Assembly (NCBI GenBank): GCA_012845835.1
Contig: JABAKD010000011.1
Location: 9,672,381-9,736,380, forward strand
Source of the DNA: Undaria pinnatifida
Taxonomy: Eukaryota; Sar; Phaeophyceae; Laminariales; Alariaceae
Direction: 5' to 3'
Length of the DNA: 64,000 nucleotides
Shown: positions 58,488 to 64,000 of the stretch, piece after piece
How positions within the stretch are numbered: the stretch's first letter is position 1
Layout: each line of letters begins with the position of its first letter
The notes under the pieces: generated by a model
Database searches by the model: none
Told to the model about the DNA's origin: nothing
What the model saw: the letters and a program-made list of their open reading frames with translations, nothing else
Translations under genes and position numbers: made by a program

Positions 58488-58886
58488 AAACAGAGTTTTC
58501 TGAAAAATGGGAACGGAGCCTAAAATGAGAACGGACGTTTTTTTTTACAAGGCAAACCAATTATGTACAACTCAAAAAAAAAAAAATGACAGTCCTGTGG
58601 GGCTGTACAGCAGCCTTCGAATGAGCTGTCGCTCAGGCTGGAAGTCCTCGGCATCGCCTCGGTAGCCAGCATCTAGAGAAATCACCATAGAGCCAGCGTA
58701 TATCGCTTTTTGCGCCCACCCGAAGGCATGAGATGGAGCATGACCGTTCTGACGAGCTCCTCTCACAGGGCTGGCCAAGGGGTTTCGCAGGATCATTTCG
58801 GTTCTCTGATAAACCACATGGTTCTGGAGATAACGCTTGGTTCTCAATTTAGGCTCCGTTCCCATTTTTCTGAAAACTCTGTTAAA
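58488..58886. mobile_element. ~395-bp MITE with 44-bp terminal inverted repeats
   Basis: Left end 58,489-58,532 starts AACAGAGTTTTCTGAAAAAT; right end 58,840-58,883 is its inverted repeat with 2 mismatches in 44. Copy A has the empty site (GGCATTATCATG near 8,060). The target duplication is TTA or ATTA (CATTA at left, ATTATCG at right). A 97-codon minus-strand frame spans most of the element (58,572-58,865); it has no domain I know and may be captured sequence. Confidence 0.9.
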
Positions 58887-60114
58887 TTATCGTGTACTGT
58901 ATCACATTAACGCACCTACCTGGTATTACATTGAAGCGAGGAGAACGGTTTTGGAGATCCGTCCGTCCCTCCGACTCTCCTCCTCCCGTGTTTTCCATCC
59001 GTACGAAGCCTCTACTGGAGGGCTGGGATCGGTGTGCCCAGATTTTTCTTTCGAGTTTTTACGTCATATTCTTCATTCAATGAGCGTGGTGTTAGGGGTG
59101 ATCGGGTGGGGGTGGCGGTGTTGGGATTGGCCGAAGGGGCGGGGAGGTGGGGTTGGAAGATAGGACTATTCGGGTGATATTAATAGTTGCGCATGCATCT
59201 CTTGTTTCCGCCCGCAAGTTGCCTGTGCATTTCGTTGTTTTTTTTCGGGAGTTGGGTGAAAGGGGTAATACTCGTGCCTTATCCAGGGAACCTTAAAGGA
59301 CTGCATCCACATATATATTTCTTGGGACAAACTACTTGGAGATAGTGTGGGATAAGCTCTGTAGCAGACAAATACCCAGGGCTGTCTAAATCGGAAAGGA
59401 GATATTTGTTTTTGCTGGTGGTGGTCTGGAAGTAAGTGCACATGTGCCTAGCAAACCTTCAGAGTGTCTCCCGGACAAAGCAGTGCCGGCTTTTTGGTTA
59501 TCGCTTGTTGCGCCCGTCTGTACACAGTGGGTGTGTATAGTGTAGGATGGCTGCTGCTTGCAGACAGATTCGGCGATACGATCGAACGAGTGACAAGGGG
59601 AGGATATGATATGATAGTAATATTATTAACATTTTCATGGAGGCGTGTTTCTTGAAGCTGCTTCCCTTGCCGTATGCCAGTGTTAATTGTACTCGGGGAC
59701 GGATGTTATTACTAGGTTTCTTACCGTAATCGCAGGAGGACGCTCAGCGTAATTAATAGACTACGCCGCCTGTGGTTGCCCCGTGTGGGGCCATCGGCTC
59801 TAAAATATGGTGGCACTGCTGCGGTACTTGTCGGAGCACATGAGGTTGCGAGGCGCGGGTTCTTGCCGTAACGGGGGCTGTCGCCGCCTTGCCTGTTGCC
59901 TATGCGTATACAGTAGCTTAGTGGTGGTGTCTTCTTCTACTGCCTCGTGCACACTAACCAATTGTACAGTTTTTCTTTTTTTTTTTCGGTGCAATTCCAA
60001 CTGCCGCCGGCAAGGAATGGCGAACGACGTACGCTTGGGATTGAAGATACCACGGAAGCCGTATGCAATAATGTAATGAGAGGGCATACTTATAAGGTGC
60101 TGGGACGCGTGCTG

Positions 60115-60374
60115 CGGCGGTAGAGGTTCGCCATTTTCTGAGATTCACGTCAATTTGGGAGCTGGAGACCTCTCCCAAAAACTGATTTGGAGAAAAATAA
60201 AAACTGCTACCGGATGACAAATTCCATGGCCGGCCCCAGGTATACAGAGATAATATATTATAAAAAAATGGCCGATTTTTTCCGACGATTTGGGGTTAAG
60301 AAGCCCCGTCATTCAAAAACCGTTTCAGCCAAAAAGAGGTATACCTTAACACCTCCCTCTACCGTAGCACGCGT
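60115..60374. mobile_element. ACGCGT-type MITE, copy in repeat B
   Basis: 260 bp, the B counterpart of 9,362-9,632, with ends ACGCGTGCTGCGGCGGTAGA and TACCGTAGCACGCGT. Confidence 0.6.
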
Positions 60375-61117
60375 CCAAGGAATACTCAGTTTTAACACTG
60401 ATAAATATGTAGAGGGGGGGCTGGCGCTACCGCTCGCCTCGTGAGCACCTCCGTCGGGCTTGTTCCTCACCGGTATTGTCGATTTATCCCCCATACCTTG
60501 TGTTTTTTATGTGTACACTCGAACAAATGGGTGAACCGGACTATCTTTGCCTTGCTATTAGCGCTTAACGAACTTTTGGCGGCAACTCACATCGTGACGG
60601 CAAAGATATTTGGCCCACCACTACACGCACGTCAAGCACGCCCGGGTCTACCTAGAACAGAGATGGAGAGCGCGTGCCACGATTGCTGATGAAAATATTA
60701 AGGTATACCGCTTTGTGGCGTATTCGTTTCTGAATGATGGGGGACTACTTAGCCCAAAACCGTGGGGATGTTAACTCTTGGTTTTAAACATTTACCTGGT
60801 ACGAATTTTTAGTATGCCTAGGCCATGGTGCTGATGAGCATTGGGTTGCACTCTTTGGTCTACCCCATCTACCAGTTAAGCAACTGGGTGAAGTACAGAG
60901 CTCATCAACTGAGGGCTCCCAGCGAAAACTGATGCACCTCTGTCGTCAGCATGCGTCCGGATACAGATGTCATAAAACCCACCATTTGAACTAAGCCATG
61001 AGCACTGGAATAAAAAAATGTTGTGCAAGTATTTAATGTTTCCAATCGGTGGCGATGTTGCCGTGGCTGCCTTAGGAGCCCTCGAATAGTCATTCCGAGC
61101 CTCTCTCACTCTTCACC

Positions 61118-61609
61118 ATGGCAGTCTTATCCCACCCCTTGATACTCCACTGCGCTCTACTGCTCTCCTTCGGCCCTACTACTCTAAACCAGGCAAAGCG
61201 CGTCGGCAACATATTGCCATCGCCTCAGAGGCCGCCGCAATACCGCAATGCCGGTGCCTTAGGGCACAGCAAAAGTACGATTACCCACGGCAGTCATAAG
61301 AGGGGCAAGGCCGCCACAACTGTAACCCAACCAACCGCGAAAAAATGGCGTCCTCTATCCCTCGCCGTGACCCGACCCACCCACCCCCGCCTCCCGCCGC
61401 GCATTCACGACCAAGACAAGGAGAAATCCGACGGCCTCAACGACGACAACGATGAACACAGTGCAGCGCCCTCCACAACGGAAGCCCAACCAGACAAGCC
61501 CTATATCGGTACAAATTATGCGACATGGTACATTAGACTATACGGTACGGTTGGCCGTATACCCGTAACAGAGGTGAGTCGCACGAAATCGCGATCGCCA
61601 TCGCCATAG
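61118..61609 (+). pseudogene. Weak open frame, intact here and broken in copy A
   Basis: 163 codons with a hydrophobic start (LILHCALLLSFG) and a basic, Thr/Pro-rich body (HKRGKAATTVTQP). In copy A the same ATG meets TGA after eleven codons; the rest stays open from 10,455. No domain is recognised and amino-acid changes are frequent, so it may be a relic or chance. Confidence 0.2.
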
Positions 61610-63621
61610 TCAGGAATTAACACAACGACCAATCTCAACACTACGAGCAGGTGTAATACATCATATTACATAACGCTTAATCGGCCCACCCAGCCCCCCC
61701 CCCTCCCCCCCCCTCCCTCACGCGGTTGCCGTTGCCGAGCAGCCGATCCCATTTTGGGCCGCAAATAGCAAACCACAATTACCATGCTACCTTCTCTGCG
61801 CCTGATCCAATACTTTTATACGACCGGCAAAGCAAGAAATATAGGGCGCAATCACAGATCAACAATTGGAAAACAAAAAAAAACACAGAAATAAATAAAT
61901 GTGGCGGGGTGCATACAACGACGAGAGGGAGATGCCTGCCGCCGCATTCAGAAAACGCAGAAAATTGTGCGCACGGAGGTAATACATTGTTATACAAAAC
62001 CTTGCTTCACAAACGAAAACCAAAAAACAAGTTTCCCTACCTGTGAGGTCAGTTTCCGGTTGGATATTGTGGAGAAAAACTAGGCCGAGACGGAGACACA
62101 AACAAAGCAAACCTACCATAATATAAGTTAGTGGCAAGGCCTCTCCTGGTTCTTCCCTGGCCCGTCGGAGAACACGCCAGGCTATCCGAGAGTGAAACGA
62201 AGGGTAGGATCCGAGAAACGAGGCGATTCACTCGTTCCACACTACCCGTGTGTAGCTTCTCCTATGTGTACCTGTCCCCGCCCCCCCCCCCCTCCTCCCC
62301 TCAGCCCAACCTACTCAACCCCCCCCCAACAACACGCCCGCTCACAAGCCAAAATACAAGCGAAAAAAAGAAGTGCATGTTACTAGAGCCTACGCATGCA
62401 ACCTTACGATTAGCTGTCCATGAAGCTGCTGCACTAAGCCGCGAACTGCCCACAACTTCCGATCGATTCCAGACGTTCTAATTATATTGGCGGAGCGGTC
62501 GTGTCGGCAACACAGCAGCGGTTCGTCGATGCAACCCGGTCGCCCTCCCACCCACCCCACTGCTCCGTAACGTGTCAACACTCCTCCGTAACGTATCAAC
62601 ACTGGGCACCGCCAAGGCTTATCCAAGAGCACGAAGGACAAGCCTGACAGCGCCCATGCCCCCACCCCGCTCCCTCATCCCCTAGACATCACGCTGTCTG
62701 CTGGAAGATGTAGAGACGACTTTGTCATAATACCGGTGGGAGTCCCGCTACCACCTCCGCCGCTCGCCAGGGCTGCGCTTGGGTGGCCGGACAGCCGCTC
62801 GCTTGTGCCCAGCCACCGCTATCGCCACCACCACAGCGCCCCTTGCCCTCCCCGCCGCCACCGCTCCAGCTGCTCCGCCACAGCCACCGCGATCACTTCA
62901 ACTGCCACAGCCGCCGCGGCCATATCCAAAGAAATATCTGACAGGCAGACAGGCAGACAGGTAGTAATAAAGAGGGAAAACATGGGATGGACCGATTATG
63001 GGACATTAATACGGGGAGGATGAGCACCAGGCTGTTCACTGATAAAAATGGTGCAGGGGGGGTAAAGCGAAAAAACGAAATACAACAAAGATACATCAAT
63101 GATATTGTACCTAGTACCCCTGGTATACGATATGGCGAGGAGGCTAACGGGGCGTCTCTTGTGACGCGAGAGGATTGGGCGGAATAGGGAGCGCGCACCA
63201 AGTCTAAGCGATTGCAGGCGCCTGGGGTTTCCCCCTTCGGAGGGTTGGGATTTCGAGACGGGTCCATGGAAGGTGTCCTGTTTCCTCGACAACCACGTTT
63301 GCCATACGTAATGAATTGGAGTAGGGTATTGTTTGCCAAATGTTTGCCAGAGGATCGTTGTAGCAAGAAATAACACTGCCATCTGTAGACGAGGGGAACA
63401 TTTTTCTACTGACAGCACTGTGCCCCAACGGCACAGAAAAGCCGGGGCACGATGCTGTCGATGGTGTGTCTTCCCTTCGTCCACGTTTGGTAGTCCTGCC
63501 TCGTGCCATAATGATCATAACACAACACTTATTAATTGACCAATAATACCGATTACAGTAGGCCAACAACGCCTATCAGTAGAGGGGACATTGGTTGTCT
63601 CGTAAGAAGCTCTCGATGGAA

Positions 63622-63861
63622 ATACTTCCTACGGTAGATGCGCACTGGTTCTTTTTTGCCTTCTGAGGGTGGCGTCTTGAGGAGCTATATTCCTCGCCCA
63701 CATAAATCCATGCTGATCAACAAGCTCATGGCCTGTAGGGTATACAAACAGCTGATGTTGAAGAGTAAGCATGACATTCCGACAAGTTTGGGTTAAGGAG
63801 CCATATCACCAACACAAGGTTTTAGCATAAAAGTGCTAACTCGCTACAGTATCGCGCGTCG
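63622..63861. mobile_element. 240-bp MITE insertion in copy B
   Basis: Copy A reads ATGGAACCCC where copy B has ATGGAA, 240 bp of extra DNA, then GGAACCC, giving a GGAA target duplication. The insert's right end (GCTACAGTATCGCGCGTCG) and its GGGTTAAGGAGCC block put it near the ACGCGT MITE family. Its left end (CCTACGGTAGATGCGCAC) is a poor inverted match. Confidence 0.7.
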
Positions 63862-64000
63862 GGAACCCGTATCGAAATCCTGATCCTTCGAGGAGCAAAC
63901 CTTTGGTGCATTCCACGCAAAGTCGCCCGCGACGGGAGAAACGCTTCGCTCGCCTCCTTGCCGTACCATCTACCTGATACCATTTCCTTGATAATCTTGT

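Larger units (their letters stand above)
56061..64000 (+). repeat. 8-kb low-copy repeat, copy B (runs off the window)
   Basis: Colinear with 5,626-13,876 and followed to the window edge; 63,985-64,000 matches about 13,861-13,876. It differs by two MITE insertions (58,488-58,886 and 63,622-63,861), a missing GGT/GAT tract and a short CAGA tract. No gene that I can support, apart from one weak open frame at 61,118. Confidence 0.88.

Overview
The window looks like repeat-rich nuclear DNA of a eukaryote. There are no operons, ribosome binding sites or dense coding. Introns use GT..AG with donors such as GTGAGT and GTGCGT. The window holds an LTR retrotransposon, a solo LTR, a LINE tail, SINE-like and MITE-like elements, satellites and microsatellites. 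The Ty1/copia polyprotein and the GC-rich exons with GTGCG-type donors would suit a brown alga or another photosynthetic stramenopile. That placement is inference; no marker gene fixes the organism.

Layout. 1-5,625: a ~66-bp satellite interrupted by a complete-ended copia-type element (852-5,395) with identical 410-bp LTRs, a GTGAC target duplication and no reverse transcriptase. 5,626-13,876: copy A of a ~8-kb low-copy repeat. 13,877-27,660: mostly non-coding DNA with decayed tandem repeats, a long purine tract and a LINE scrap. 27,660-34,740: copy C of the 8-kb repeat, inverted and older, carrying a huge TCTG microsatellite, a SINE-like copy, a tRNA-like sequence and a solo LTR with a CTACC target duplication. 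34,915-35,770: an isolated exon copy and a LINE 3' end. 37,925-51,745: the only convincing genes. 52,012-53,826: tandem repeats, including a 1.5-kb minisatellite of ~40-bp units. 53,827-64,000: a MITE, a second satellite array, and copy B of the 8-kb repeat, which carries two MITE insertions absent from copy A.

The main biology is a head-to-head pair of paralogous multi-exon genes of a family I do not recognise: gene 1 (minus, 38,027-45,315) and gene 2 (plus, 46,343-51,745). Each has four matching exons with matching intron phases (0, 0, 2): a short WQG exon, a Gln/His-rich exon made of tandem modules and ending in a conserved ~45-residue segment, a long exon with a coiled coil, SLAATTTPLP-type repeats and a strongly conserved SGGRAPWVGVGVGG block, and a short basic exon. 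Conserved exon borders, reading frames and protein blocks between otherwise diverged arms argue that these are real genes. Further copies of exon 4 lie beside gene 1; one forms a hairpin with its own exon 4 and another lies at 34,915-35,001. The function is unknown.

Percent identities are judged by eye. No database search was possible.
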